Assembly: GCF_001458395.1 (NCBI RefSeq)
Contig: NZ_CYSR01000030.1
Location: 248,001-312,000, forward strand
Source: Leisingera aquaemixtae
Lineage (GTDB): Bacteria; Pseudomonadota; Alphaproteobacteria; Rhodobacterales; Rhodobacteraceae
Reading direction: 5' to 3'
DNA: 64,000 nt
This document shows positions 42,943-52,307 of this stretch, piece by piece; the stretch's first letter is position 1, and each line of letters opens with the position of its first letter. The notes under the pieces are model-generated. The model was not told the DNA's origin. It was given only the letters and a program-made list of their open reading frames with translations, and made no database searches. The position numbers and the translations under genes were made by a program.

Positions 42943-45349
42943 TGGCAAACACCTTGAGCAATTCGGCCGGATCCAGGCGGCTGAGCCGGCGCGCGGGCAG
43001 GGCGGCGGCCACCACGGCGGCCAGCAGCGCCAGCAGGAACAGCCGCAGCCAGTCGCCCGGAAACACATGCATCGGAAGCTTCCAGCCAAAAGCTTCGACA
43101 TTGATCACTGCCAGCAGCGCCCAGGCCAGAACCAGCCCCAGCGGCAGCGCCAGCACAGCGGTGATGGCGGCCAGCATAAGGCTGCGCAGCACCTCGGTTG
43201 CGGCCAGCTGGCGGCGGCTGAGCCCCATCGCCCAGACCGGTGCCAGCTGCGGCAGGCGCTGGCTCCACAGGGTCAGCAGGCTGGTCAGCATGGCAAAGGC
43301 CGCCACTCCGAGCGTCAGCAGATTCAGCGCCGCGGTTATGACAAACGTCCGGTCGAACACCGCCAGCGAACGCGCCTTGAGGCTGGCCTGGTCAATAATG
43401 TTTTCCCTTGGGATTTCAAATCTCTGCCGGATTGATTTGATGAGGTCCGGAACCTCCTGCGGCGGCAGCCGCAGGCCAAACTGCCGGTTGGGCACATCGG
43501 GCGCGCGGGCCAGCAGCCGGTCAAGCGCAACAATCGCCTGGCCGTTGGGGTTGCCGTAGTCGGAATAGATCCCGCCAATGGCCAGAACCCAGCCCGGCTC
43601 CAGCTGGAAGCTGCCGCCGGGCGACAGATCATAGCGGCGGGCAAGCTGTTCGTTGATCAGCACCGCTTCTCCGGCAGCCACCCGGTCCCAGATCTGCGGC
43701 AGGGCGTCCAGCAGCGGCCAGTGCTGGCGGTAGGTCGCATCGTCCGCCACGCCATAGATCCGCAGCGGCGCACCCTTAAACCGCACATCACTGCTGCGGA
43801 TGGGCAGCACCGTAACCCCCTTGCTGCCCAGCCACTGGGCAAGCTCTGCACCTTGGGTGTCGCTGCGGGCGGTGACATAAACCTCCGACGCCAGGCGCTG
43901 ATCCAGCCAGCCCACGAAGGTGAGCCTGAAGCTGGAAACCATTGTTCCGACGCCGATATTTGTCGCGAGCGCCAGCAGCAGCGCCATCAGGGCAAGCGAC
44001 ATGCCCGGCAGTTGCGCGCGGGTGTCGGCCCACAGCCATTCCGCATAGGGACGCCGGGCCAGCCGCGCCCCCAGCCGCAGGCCCGTGGCAATCAGCAACG
44101 GCAGCAGCAAAGCCGCCCCCAGCATCAGCCCGCCAAGGAAGACAAACCCGGCAACAAGTCCTTGGAAAATCGAAATAACAGCGGTTCCAGCCAGGATGCA
44201 GGCGATGCCGCCGGCGGCAGACAGAAGATGCGACCGGCCAGCCTGCTGCCCGCGGGCGCGCGTCGCAGGGGCCGCCAGCAGTGGCATCCGCCACAGTGCA
44301 AAAAGCGCTTTTGCCCCGGCCAGGAAGGTGCCGCCAAGCGCCATTGCCAGACCGGACAGAACCCAGCCCGGACGCAGCGATAGGCTGCCATCGACCGGCG
44401 CCCCGTACAGCCCGGCGAGCGTGGCGCTGACATCCGGCAAAAGCGCCGCCGCAACCAGATAGCCGCCTGCCAGTCCCGCTGCGCCGGCGATCACCGCCAC
44501 CGCCGCCAGTTCCGCGGCGAACAGGCCGACCAGAAGCTGCATCGGCACGCCCAGACCGCGCAGGGTTCGGATCAGGCCCCGGCGCTGCTCCAGGCTGAGC
44601 GTGATGGCGCCCTGTACGATGAAAAGCCCGACGGCAAAGGACAGCAGGCCAAAAGCTGTCAGGTTAAGGTGGAAACTGTCCGTCAGCCGCGCCGTATCCG
44701 CTGCCGCGCTTTTGGCGGCAACGCGGGTCAGCTCCGGAGCAAGCTGTGCCAGCGGTGCGAGGTCCGGGGTCTGGCCGGGCAGGATGAGCAGGTAGCTCAG
44801 CGTTCCGGGCTGCCTCAGCAGGCGGCTGGCCAGGCTCAGGTCGGCCACCAGCACCCCGCGGGGCAAGGCGCTGGTCCGGGTGACCGGGTGCTGCTGCTGG
44901 ACAGCAGCAAGCTCCGCAGCGGTGTCCGGATGCGCAAAAAACCGGCCCGGCGGCAGCAGCGCGTCCATCGGCGCCGCTCCGTCCTGATCCGACGCGTCTG
45001 CCAGGTTTGCCGCCAGCGGATGGCTAAGCAGGTCAATTCCCATGATATCAAAGCTTTGCCGGCCAAACCTGACAGTGCCTTCCAGAACCGGTGCCAGCGT
45101 CCAGCCTGCCCGCCGCAGGGCGGCATAGCGGGACAGCGCGATGCTGCCGCTGGCGGGCACCAGCCGGTCCGCCCCGGAGGTGCCCAGCTGCTCTGCGGCG
45201 CGGGCATAGCTGGCCCGCGCCTCGCCGTTGATCGCCTGCACCGCCGACCACAGGCCGGTGGCCAGCGCCAGCCCGATAATCAGTGTTGCCAGTTGCAGCG
45301 GGTGGCGCCGCCAATGGGACAGGATGGCTGCCGCCGCGGCGCGGGTCAT
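42932..45349 (-). CDS. ABC transporter permease, fused FtsX-type (AttFG-like)
   Basis: 805 residues with an N-terminal membrane segment, a large periplasmic region, and two FtsX permease domains (near residues 230-350 and 690-795) separated by further helices, so about ten membrane segments. The final motif LPARRLSRLDPAELLKVF is typical of MacB/LolC-related permeases. It probably combines both AttF and AttG functions. The start overlaps the ATPase stop by four bases and the end overlaps the AttH-like gene. Such systems extract or move lipids or lipoproteins at the membrane; the substrate is unknown. Confidence 0.87.
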   Translation of the reverse strand: MTRAAAAAILSHWRRHPLQLATLIIGLALATGLWSAVQAINGEARASYARAAEQLGTSGADRLVPASGSIALSRYAALRRAGWTLAPVLEGTVRFGRQSFDIMGIDLLSHPLAANLADASDQDGAAPMDALLPPGRFFAHPDTAAELAAVQQQHPVTRTSALPRGVLVADLSLASRLLRQPGTLSYLLILPGQTPDLAPLAQLAPELTRVAAKSAAADTARLTDSFHLNLTAFGLLSFAVGLFIVQGAITLSLEQRRGLIRTLRGLGVPMQLLVGLFAAELAAVAVIAGAAGLAGGYLVAAALLPDVSATLAGLYGAPVDGSLSLRPGWVLSGLAMALGGTFLAGAKALFALWRMPLLAAPATRARGQQAGRSHLLSAAGGIACILAGTAVISIFQGLVAGFVFLGGLMLGAALLLPLLIATGLRLGARLARRPYAEWLWADTRAQLPGMSLALMALLLALATNIGVGTMVSSFRLTFVGWLDQRLASEVYVTARSDTQGAELAQWLGSKGVTVLPIRSSDVRFKGAPLRIYGVADDATYRQHWPLLDALPQIWDRVAAGEAVLINEQLARRYDLSPGGSFQLEPGWVLAIGGIYSDYGNPNGQAIVALDRLLARAPDVPNRQFGLRLPPQEVPDLIKSIRQRFEIPRENIIDQASLKARSLAVFDRTFVITAALNLLTLGVAAFAMLTSLLTLWSQRLPQLAPVWAMGLSRRQLAATEVLRSLMLAAITAVLALPLGLVLAWALLAVINVEAFGWKLPMHVFPGDWLRLFLLALLAAVVAAALPARRLSRLDPAELLKVFANER

Positions 45350-46002
45350 GCGGCCTTGCCGTGCTTCAAGTGCAGTTGGCGGTCCAGCATCTGCGCAATC
45401 GCGGAGGAATGGGTGACCAGAAACAGCGCGGCACCGCTTTCCCGCACCAGCTCCAGCATCAGCTCCATCACTGCAGCGCTGGCGGTTTCATCCAGGTTGC
45501 CGGTCGGCTCATCTGCCAGCAGCAGTTTGGGGCGCAGGGCTAGGGCGCGGCCGATCGCAACCCTCTGCTGCTGACCGCCCGACAGCTGCTCCGGGTAGCG
45601 GTCAAGCAGCCCGGACAGGCCAAGCCGGTCTGCCAGCTGCTGCCCCCACACCGCGTCCCAGCGGCCGCCAAGCCGCGCGTGAAGCGAGATGTTTTGCCGG
45701 ACAGTCAGGGAGGGGATCAAATTAAACTGCTGGAAAACCAGGGAAACCTCTTGCCTGCGCAGCGCCGCGCGCTGGCGGTCGCCAAGCCTGGAAAGCTGCG
45801 TGGCGCCGATCTCGATCTCGCCGCTGTCGAAATGGTCCAGCGCCCCCGCCAGGTGCAAAAGGGTACTTTTGCCGGAGCCGCTGTCGCCGGTCAGCGCCAG
45901 GCTGGTGCCCGCTGCCAGGTCCAGCGAGACGCCGCGCAGAACCGCATCGTCTGCGGTCTGGCCGGGATAAGACTTGGTCACGTTGCGGATTTTCAGAACC
46001 AT
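45346..46002 (-). CDS. ABC transporter ATPase (AttE/LolD-like)
   Basis: 218 residues from ATG 46002 (GGAGG site eight bases before it); upstream frame is leader. Walker A GDSGSGKST at residues 39-47, Q-loop VFQQFNLIPSLT, signature [15 protein letters not shown], Walker B LLLADEPTGNLDE and switch His in VTHSS. The EPTGNLDE block is that of the MacB/LolD/FtsE class paired with FtsX-type permeases. First gene of the three-gene attE-attFG-attH operon. Confidence 0.92.
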   Translation of the reverse strand: MVLKIRNVTKSYPGQTADDAVLRGVSLDLAAGTSLALTGDSGSGKSTLLHLAGALDHFDSGEIEIGATQLSRLGDRQRAALRRQEVSLVFQQFNLIPSLTVRQNISLHARLGGRWDAVWGQQLADRLGLSGLLDRYPEQLSGGQQQRVAIGRALALRPKLLLADEPTGNLDETASAAVMELMLELVRESGAALFLVTHSSAIAQMLDRQLHLKHGKAA

Positions 46003-46206
46003 CCTGCGGCACCTCCGGCGTTTGGCCGTCCTTTCCTGCAACTGCACTCAATACCGCTGGCCGGGGGAAGTCCAGTGCGGCACAAAGTCAAGGACGGGCT
46101 CCCGCGGCTGGCGATCCTTAATGGAAGTGTTTAAGAACGAAAGCCAATTGCACGGCCAGGTGAGGCCAGGCTGCCGACAAACACGCCGACGAACACGAGG
46201 GCCGGA

Positions 46207-46656
46207 ATGACACTGTGGAACCAACTGCTGTGGGGCTCAATCTACCTGAGCTTTTGCCTGATCCTGGAAATTATGGTTCTGGTCTGGTGCGCGTCGGTGC
46301 TGAACAAATTGTCGGCCCGGTTCTCCAAACCCTACCGCCGGTGGCAGATCGGCCTGATGCTGGTCGCCGCGATTTTCATCATTCTCGGCGGCCATACCGC
46401 GCAGGTCTGGATCTGGTCCTCGGCCTTTGTTCTGGTTGGCGCGATCGGGGACTGGAACACCTCCGTCTACTTCTCGCTCGCGACCTATACCACGCTGGGT
46501 TACGGCGATGTGGTGCTGGGGCCGGCGCTGCGGATTTTCGCGGCGTTCGCCGCCGTGACCGGGCTGTTCGGGTTCGGCATCAGCACCGCCTTCCTGGTCA
46601 GCGCCATGGGACGCCTGTTTTCCCTGAACGGCCAGTCATATGACGGCAAGGATTAA
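46207..46656 (+). CDS. Two-transmembrane ion channel (potassium channel-like)
   Basis: 149 residues with three hydrophobic segments: an N-terminal helix, a second helix, and the pore region with selectivity filter TTLGYGD followed by the last helix. This is the simple Ion_trans_2 type without a regulatory RCK domain. Its TAA stop and the TAA of the convergent cardiolipin synthase gene overlap within TTAA (46653-46656). Regulation and physiological role are unknown. Confidence 0.87.
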   Translation: MTLWNQLLWGSIYLSFCLILEIMVLVWCASVLNKLSARFSKPYRRWQIGLMLVAAIFIILGGHTAQVWIWSSAFVLVGAIGDWNTSVYFSLATYTTLGYGDVVLGPALRIFAAFAAVTGLFGFGISTAFLVSAMGRLFSLNGQSYDGKD

Positions 46657-48068
46657 AGCACTGGCGCCAGCAGCCGGGCCACCGGGGCCAGCAGCCGGAT
46701 ACTCAGCTTTTGCTGGTCCAGCGGCAGGCTGAGCTCCGTCGAACGCTGAAAATCCTGCTGCAGCATCTCTGCAATTTCCCCGGCAGAGGCGCGGTCGAAA
46801 AACAGCGCCATCGTCTCAAAGTTCAGCCGGAACGAGCGGTTGTCGAGGTTGGCGGTGCCAACCGCGGAGATCGTGTCATCAATGACGAAACATTTCTGAT
46901 GCATAAAGCCGCCCTGATAGCGCAGGATGCGGACGCCAGCGTCCCGCAGTTCATCGAAATAGGCAAAGGCCGCCAGCCAGGGCAGCACGTGGTCGGCGTA
47001 TTCCGGCAGCAGGATCCGCACATCAAGCCCGCGCAGCGCCGCGTGCTTCAGAACGGCAAACACATCCTGATCCGGCACAAAATAGGGCGAGGCCAGCCAA
47101 ACGCGGTCCTGCGCGGCGGAAATGGCGGAGAAATACAGCATCGAGCCGTTGCCGGTGGTGTCGCCAGGCCCGGTGGCGGCAATCAGCGCCGGGCGGTCCT
47201 GCGGTGAAGCTTCGGCTTCCCAGTTCAGCAGGTCCAGAATAGGTTCCTGGGTGCGCCAGTGCCAGTCTTCGGCAAATGACAGCTGAAGCTGCTGAACCAC
47301 CGGACCGGTCAGCCGCACATGGGTGTCGCGCCACGGGCCGGCGGCGGGGTCCAGCCCCATATACTCATCCCCGACGTTCAGGCCGCCGGTAAACCCGATG
47401 CGGCCATCCACGACGACGGTTTTCCGGTGGTTGCGGAAATTGATCCGCAGCCGGTGCCAGGGACCGCGCTGAACTGCCGGGTCGATGAGGTTGACACCGG
47501 CGTCCTCCAGTGCGCTGGTGTAGGCGCGCGGCAGCTTGCGGCTGCCGATGCTGTCGGTCATCAGCCAGATGGTCACGCCGCGGTGTGCCGCAGCGATCAG
47601 ACGCTTCTGCAGCGCCAGGCCCAGATCGTCCGCATGCAGAATGTAGTATTGCACAAGGATGTATTCCTGTGCATTTTCAATAGCCTCAAAGATGGCGTTG
47701 AAGGTTTCCTTGCCGTCAATCAGCAGCGTCATGCCATTGCCGCGGCACACGTTCGTGCCGGCAATCGCCTCAAACGGGCTGGTGTTGACCGGCAGTTCCT
47801 GCGCGTCCTCGGAATGGGCGCTGGTATAATTGCGGGTGGCAATCACTGCCTGTTCCGCGCGGCGGCGGGCCTTCCAGTAGCCTCTGAACCTGTGATGCCC
47901 GAAGATGACATAGGCGGGCAGGGCAATGACAGGGGCGGACAGCAGGAACACAACCCAGCCGATTGCCCCCTGGGGCGTGCGGGCCGTGCGGGCCGCGCTG
48001 AGCGCAGCCAGTCCGGCCGCCGTCCAGGTTGCGGCGATCGCGCCCGTGCTGACAATAAACCAGAACAT
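46653..48068 (-). CDS. cls: Cardiolipin synthase (phospholipase D family)
   Basis: 471 residues from ATG 48068 (an ATG seven codons earlier is also possible). Two membrane helices in the first 60 residues are followed by two phospholipase D motifs: HRKTVVVDGRIGFTGG and HQKCFVIDDTISAVGTANLD. The enzyme condenses two phosphatidylglycerols, or PG with PE, to cardiolipin at the inner membrane. The N-terminal PLDc_N segment confirms the Cls rather than the soluble PLD branch. Convergent with the channel gene and divergent from the YihY-family gene. Confidence 0.92.
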   Translation of the reverse strand: MFWFIVSTGAIAATWTAAGLAALSAARTARTPQGAIGWVVFLLSAPVIALPAYVIFGHHRFRGYWKARRRAEQAVIATRNYTSAHSEDAQELPVNTSPFEAIAGTNVCRGNGMTLLIDGKETFNAIFEAIENAQEYILVQYYILHADDLGLALQKRLIAAAHRGVTIWLMTDSIGSRKLPRAYTSALEDAGVNLIDPAVQRGPWHRLRINFRNHRKTVVVDGRIGFTGGLNVGDEYMGLDPAAGPWRDTHVRLTGPVVQQLQLSFAEDWHWRTQEPILDLLNWEAEASPQDRPALIAATGPGDTTGNGSMLYFSAISAAQDRVWLASPYFVPDQDVFAVLKHAALRGLDVRILLPEYADHVLPWLAAFAYFDELRDAGVRILRYQGGFMHQKCFVIDDTISAVGTANLDNRSFRLNFETMALFFDRASAGEIAEMLQQDFQRSTELSLPLDQQKLSIRLLAPVARLLAPVL

Positions 48069-48214
48069 TCCACAGCCCCGAATTTGCACCTTTGCACTTA
48101 CCTAATATGCGCATCGTCCGCACACCATAGGCGGTTATGCTACACGCAACGCTAAAACCGCATAAAGGGCCATTGATACTGGATATTTGCGGGCGGCTGT
48201 GGAACCTTGCCTGC

Positions 48215-49081
48215 ATGCCGATCCTGCCCCCTCTGAGCCGCTGGCCCGCAGCGCTTCTGACCGCCGCCCGCCGGTTCAACCGGAAGAACGGCTGGGTCAT
48301 GAGCAGCCACATCGCCATGTCGATGATGCTGGCGCTGTTCCCGTTTGTTCTGTTCACGGTTGCGCTGGCCGGCACCGTGGCCAGCCTGCTGTCGCAAGAG
48401 GTGGAAATGGACCTCATGACCGAGCAGGTGTTCAGTGTCTGGCCCGACGCCGTGGCGCGGCCGATTCTGACTGAGCTGAAGTCGGTGCTGCAGACGTCGA
48501 ACACCCAGCTTGTGACCCTGGGCGGCCTGTTCGCGCTGTATTTTGCCTCCAACGGGGTCGATGCGGTGCGGGTGGCGATGGTGCAGGCCTACCACGATAC
48601 CGACACCCGGCCGTTCTGGCGCGCCCGCGCGCTCTGCATCGGGCTGGTCATCATGGGCGGGGCGGGCATTCTGGCGGTGGCCTTCTTTGAGGTGTTTCTG
48701 CCGCTTTACGTGCGCCACATCACCAAGCTGCTGCCGTTTGCCAGCGTTCCGCAGGGGTGGGAGCAGGGGCTGAGCGGCCTTCTGGCGCTGGCGTTGCCCA
48801 TTGGCGCGGTGCTGGCGTTTCACATCCTGCTGCCGGGACGGATCCACCGGTTCCGGCGGATTTTGCCGGGGGCGGTTCTGACCCTGCTCCTGTGGCTGGC
48901 CTGCGGCAGCGGATTTGCGGTGTATGTCGGCTCATTCGCCCGCTACTCCGCCACATATGCCGGGCTTGCGGGGGCGATGGCGGCGATGATCTTCCTCTAT
49001 CTGAATTCCGCAATCCTGATCCTGGGCGCGGAATTCAACGGCGCCTTAAGCGACATGGCCGACAGCATGGGCCGGACATGA
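48215..49081 (+). CDS. YihY/virulence factor BrkB family membrane protein
   Basis: 288 residues from ATG 48215 (an in-frame ATG at 48137 would add 26). About six membrane helices; conserved blocks are SSHIAMSMMLALFPFVLF, FASNGVDAVRVAMVQAYHD and the C-terminal AGAMAAMIFLYLNSAILILGAEFNG. Once called ribonuclease BN in error, the family is now linked to inner-membrane lipid or envelope handling; in enterobacteria YhdP/TamB-type roles have been suggested for related transport. Single gene, divergent from cls. Confidence 0.88.
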   Translation: MPILPPLSRWPAALLTAARRFNRKNGWVMSSHIAMSMMLALFPFVLFTVALAGTVASLLSQEVEMDLMTEQVFSVWPDAVARPILTELKSVLQTSNTQLVTLGGLFALYFASNGVDAVRVAMVQAYHDTDTRPFWRARALCIGLVIMGGAGILAVAFFEVFLPLYVRHITKLLPFASVPQGWEQGLSGLLALALPIGAVLAFHILLPGRIHRFRRILPGAVLTLLLWLACGSGFAVYVGSFARYSATYAGLAGAMAAMIFLYLNSAILILGAEFNGALSDMADSMGRT

Positions 49082-49211
49082 CGGCTGCGGCTTTCGCGCA
49101 ACTGTTTCCGTATTTGCAACAATAAGGCAGGCTTTGCCACAATTGAGCCCCGGTTGCGGCCTAATCCCTGTCTAAACCTGCATGAAAGCAGCGGAACCAG
49201 AAGGGGCCATC

Positions 49212-49400
49212 ATGACAAAACTGCAAAGCAAACTGCGCCACATGCGGCTGTTCGAACTGATGCGCCAGCGCGAGATGGCCAGCCATGTCAGCCGCAAGCT
49301 GCGGGTGTCCCGGCTGACCGATGACGACGGTGCGGAGGCAATCCTGCTGCGCACCCTGGCCAGCCGGTCGCTGACAACCCCGCACAACCGGCCGGTCTGA
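49212..49400 (+). CDS. Hypothetical protein, 62 residues
   Basis: ATG at 49212 follows AAGGGG at six bases, and third positions are mostly G/C, as in real genes here. The product is basic, rich in Arg, Leu and Met, and mainly helical (LRHMRLFELMRQREMASHVS), with no membrane segment or cysteine. I recognise no family. Convergent with rlmE. Confidence 0.6.
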   Translation: MTKLQSKLRHMRLFELMRQREMASHVSRKLRVSRLTDDDGAEAILLRTLASRSLTTPHNRPV

Positions 49401-49406
49401 GACCGC

Positions 49407-50123
49407 TTAGCCGCGGAACCCCATGGCGACGACGAATTTCTCGGAGCTGTCCGACCGCGAGGAGGGCGGCTTCATGTTCATCACCTTGGTGAACTTCTGC
49501 TTCAGCAGCTTCTGAAGCTCTCCCTCGGCGCCGCCCGCCAGAACCTTGGCCACAAAGGTGCCGCCCTCTTCCAGCACGTCAAAGGCGAAATAGGCCGCGG
49601 CTTCGCACAGCGAGATAATCCGCAAATGGTCGGTCTGCTTATGGCCTGAACTGGCCGCCGCCATGTCCGACATCACCACATCGGCCTTGCCGCCCAGCCA
49701 TTCCTTGACCTTGTCGTCGGCGCCCTCATCCATGAAATCAAGCTGATGGAATTCGGCCCCGGCCAGCGGCTCCACCTCCTGCAGGTCCACACCGATGATG
49801 CGGCCCACGGCCTTGCCCGGCTTTTCCCCCAGCGCGTTGATGCGCTTGACCGCAACCTGCGCCCAGCCGCCGGGCGCGCAGCCCAGGTCGACAACACGCG
49901 CACCATTTACCAGGAACTGGTACTTGTCGTCCAACTCCATGATCTTGTAGGCGGCACGACCGCGATACCCCTCGGCCTGCGCCCTTCTGACATAGGGGTC
50001 ATTCAGCTGCCGCTGCAGCCAGCGGGTCGAGCTGAGCTTGCGGCCGCGGGCGGTCTTCACCTTGACCTTCAGATCCCGCTGGCCGCGGCCGGATGTGTTT
50101 TTACCAGTGGGGGTCTTTGCCAT
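49407..50123 (-). CDS. rlmE: 23S rRNA 2'-O-methyltransferase RlmE (FtsJ/RrmJ)
   Basis: 238 residues from ATG 50123. Methylates U2552 in the ribosomal A site using SAM. The SAM-binding motif is [15 protein letters not shown]; the catalytic K-D-K-E residues lie in [29 protein letters not shown] and SSEKFVVA. A basic 30-residue N-terminal extension ([20 protein letters not shown]) is usual in alphaproteobacteria. Third in a ppx-(small protein)-rlmE cluster. Confidence 0.95.
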   Translation of the reverse strand: MAKTPTGKNTSGRGQRDLKVKVKTARGRKLSSTRWLQRQLNDPYVRRAQAEGYRGRAAYKIMELDDKYQFLVNGARVVDLGCAPGGWAQVAVKRINALGEKPGKAVGRIIGVDLQEVEPLAGAEFHQLDFMDEGADDKVKEWLGGKADVVMSDMAAASSGHKQTDHLRIISLCEAAAYFAFDVLEEGGTFVAKVLAGGAEGELQKLLKQKFTKVMNMKPPSSRSDSSEKFVVAMGFRG

Positions 50124-50175
50124 GAGTGTTTTCTCCGAAAGTAAGGGCTGCAGATAACCTCTTGCACCCGCCGGA

Positions 50176-50556
50176 TCAAGGCGATGCTTTTTCCCCGGAT
50201 AGCGCAAGCTCAGGCCAGGGAGCGGATATGCCGAACAGCACATATCCTAAAAGGTTTGCACCCTTGTTCCAAAGGCTGTTCTTCTCTGGCAGGGCGGGCA
50301 GCGGATCAGCTTCGCAGTCTTCCGTTTCCAAAGGGCTTAGATGCCCGCTGTGAATTGCGCAGAGAAACTCAGAGGCCTCCGCTGCATTTTCGGCCGGAAC
50401 ACTGACCGGAACCCCGCCGAATGCCAGGCTGTAATGGGGCAGCAGCGCCATGGTGTTGATCCAGGGGCAAAATACCTTGAACCCCGCTGCCTCCAGTGCA
50501 GAAACCGTTACCGAGACGGTGCTTAGCCGGTAAGCTATGGCAATGACCGTATACAT
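50176..50556 (-). CDS. Hypothetical protein resembling DUF2007 family
   Basis: 126 residues from ATG 50556. The first 65 residues ([20 protein letters not shown], then [19 protein letters not shown]) have the short alpha/beta pattern of DUF2007 'putative signal transducing' proteins; the rest ends in a hydrophobic stretch ([13 protein letters not shown]) that could be one membrane segment. It sits between ppx and rlmE on the same strand (30 and 52 bases away), interrupting the usual ppx-rlmE pair. Family assignment is tentative. Confidence 0.6.
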   Translation of the reverse strand: MYTVIAIAYRLSTVSVTVSALEAAGFKVFCPWINTMALLPHYSLAFGGVPVSVPAENAAEASEFLCAIHSGHLSPLETEDCEADPLPALPEKNSLWNKGANLLGYVLFGISAPWPELALSGEKASP

Positions 50557-50586
50557 GCATGGAACCTTCCGGATGCTTCTGATCTG

Positions 50587-51699
50587 TCAGTAGGGGCCGT
50601 CCTCCAGAACGCCATCCGCGCTCATCTGCGCATAGAGCAGGCCTTCGCGCAGGCCGCGGTCCGCAACCGACAGCCGGTCGGTCGGCCAGCAGCGCAGCAG
50701 CGCCTGCAGGATCGCGGATCCGGACATGATCAGCGCCTGCCGGTCCTCGCCGATGCGGGGGTCGCGGCGGCGGCCCTGGGGCCCGAGTTCAAGATACCCC
50801 CGGATCACCTTGTCAATCTGATCGCTGGTCATCCGCAGCCCGTCCACCTTGGTGCGGTCATACCGCTTAAGCCCCAGGTGCGACGCGGCCACTGTGGTCA
50901 CGGTGCCGGAGGTGCCGACGATCTGAAACCCTGCGCGCGCCTGCTCATTCTTGTAGGGGGCGAAATCCGCCAGGTTCTCCTCAAAGAACCAGCTCATCAG
51001 TGCAAAGCGGGCGGCGTCATCCTCCACATCGTTGAACTGATCGCGCAAAGTGGCGACCCCCAGCGGCACGGAAATCCAATCCACAACCTTGGCAGCGGGG
51101 AAGGGGCTTTCGCTCAGCTGGAAGCCGTTGTGCAGCCGCATGATCGCCGACGGGCGGTCGCGCCGCGGGACGGAGGAAATGTCGATCCACACCAGTTCCG
51201 TCGAGCCGCCGCCGATATCGACCACCAGCAGCTGTTCCGTCTTGGTCGAAACCAGCGGCGCGCAGGAGATGACCGCCAGCCGCGCCTCCTCCTCCGGCTG
51301 GATGATTTCCAGCGTCAGCCCGGTCTCGCGCTTGACCTGACGAATGAAGTCGCGGGCGTTCTTGGCCCGGCGGCAAGCCTCGGTCGCGACCAGCCGCATT
51401 CGCCGGACCCTGTTGCGCTTGAGCTTTTGCTGACAGATGCGCAGCGCCTGGATGGTGCGCGCCATCGAGGACCGCGACAGCCGTCCGGTCCGCTCCAGCC
51501 CGGCGCCCAGTTGCACCGACTTGGAGAAACTGTCCACCACATGTATGCCGCTGCCCTTGGGCTGGGCAATCAGCATACGGCAGCTGTTTGTTCCCAAATC
51601 CAATGCAGCATAAAGCGCATCTGGATCGGGACGGGCCGGTGCAGGGGTTTCAACCGCTTGGGGAAACGCGCCCGCACCTTTCGAGCGCCTGGGCGCCAT
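50587..51699 (-). CDS. ppx: Ppx/GppA family phosphatase (exopolyphosphatase)
   Basis: 370 residues of the ASKHA fold. ATP-grasp-like phosphate loops are ALDLGTNSCRMLIA and VVDIGGGSTELVWID, and the family block IQPEEEARLAVIS lies between. Members hydrolyse polyphosphate or pppGpp; which one cannot be decided. The first 28 residues are basic and Pro/Ala rich. No C-terminal HD-type domain, so it is the short form. Divergent from the one-carbon operon with 284 bases between. Confidence 0.9.
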   Translation of the reverse strand: MAPRRSKGAGAFPQAVETPAPARPDPDALYAALDLGTNSCRMLIAQPKGSGIHVVDSFSKSVQLGAGLERTGRLSRSSMARTIQALRICQQKLKRNRVRRMRLVATEACRRAKNARDFIRQVKRETGLTLEIIQPEEEARLAVISCAPLVSTKTEQLLVVDIGGGSTELVWIDISSVPRRDRPSAIMRLHNGFQLSESPFPAAKVVDWISVPLGVATLRDQFNDVEDDAARFALMSWFFEENLADFAPYKNEQARAGFQIVGTSGTVTTVAASHLGLKRYDRTKVDGLRMTSDQIDKVIRGYLELGPQGRRRDPRIGEDRQALIMSGSAILQALLRCWPTDRLSVADRGLREGLLYAQMSADGVLEDGPY

Positions 51700-51983
51700 G
51701 ATTCACGCCCTCCGATTATCGTGTTAACTGTGACAATAGGTGCGCAGCTGCGGCGGCGCAAGCTCCAGCCGCCAGAAGCGAAGCAATTTCCGCTGCCTAG
51801 CGGGTTCCTCATAATCCATATGAATATTTTGGCGGTACACCGCTGTGGCATTCGAAGGTGCACAAAGCTAGGGTCGCAACAGCAAAACGTCGCTCAATCC
51901 CATCGTGTTGTCGAAATTCGACCAACTTGCCGAGCGCCGCCGCTCTAGAACGTGGTCTATCCAGGTTAGGAGGAAATCAGGGC

Positions 51984-52280
51984 ATGCCCGACGTTACGAT
52001 CGTTTACTGGCGCGACATTCCTGCGCAGGTCATCGTTGGCAAGGGCCGCGGCGGCGCCAAGCGCCAGCTCGAAGAACGGTTCGAGCAGGCCATCGACCGT
52101 GCGGCCATGAAGGTGAACGCCAAGGACGCGGACGCCTATCTTGCCGAGTGGCGCAAGGCAGCCCCGTTTTCCGCCGAAGGCGAGGCAGCCGATGTTGCCG
52201 AAGCCGAGGCCAGACGCCTGGAAGCTGAGTATGATCAGGACCGCCTGAAGGCGCTGATTGCAAATGACGGATGGGCTTGA
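51984..52280 (+). CDS. Virulence factor (PF13769)-family small protein
   Basis: 98 residues from ATG 51984 (AGGAGG site at 51969-51974). Starts VTIVYWRDIPAQVIVGKGRG and is followed by charged helices; the name of the family is historical and implies no pathogenicity. In alphaproteobacteria it is regularly found next to metF-like genes, as here (27 bases before metF). I infer an accessory role in the methyl-folate/corrinoid pathway. A 284-base region upstream shared with ppx holds no riboswitch that I can recognise. Confidence 0.78.
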   Translation: MPDVTIVYWRDIPAQVIVGKGRGGAKRQLEERFEQAIDRAAMKVNAKDADAYLAEWRKAAPFSAEGEAADVAEAEARRLEAEYDQDRLKALIANDGWA

Positions 52281-52307
52281 CCCGCAGACCACTCTTGGGA
52301 GGCCGTG

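Noticed and set aside
51700-51983. SAM or cobalamin riboswitch before the metF-type operon
   Set aside because: I looked for the SAM-II core and the cobalamin B12 box and saw no convincing match; the AAAGCTA near 51865 alone is not enough.
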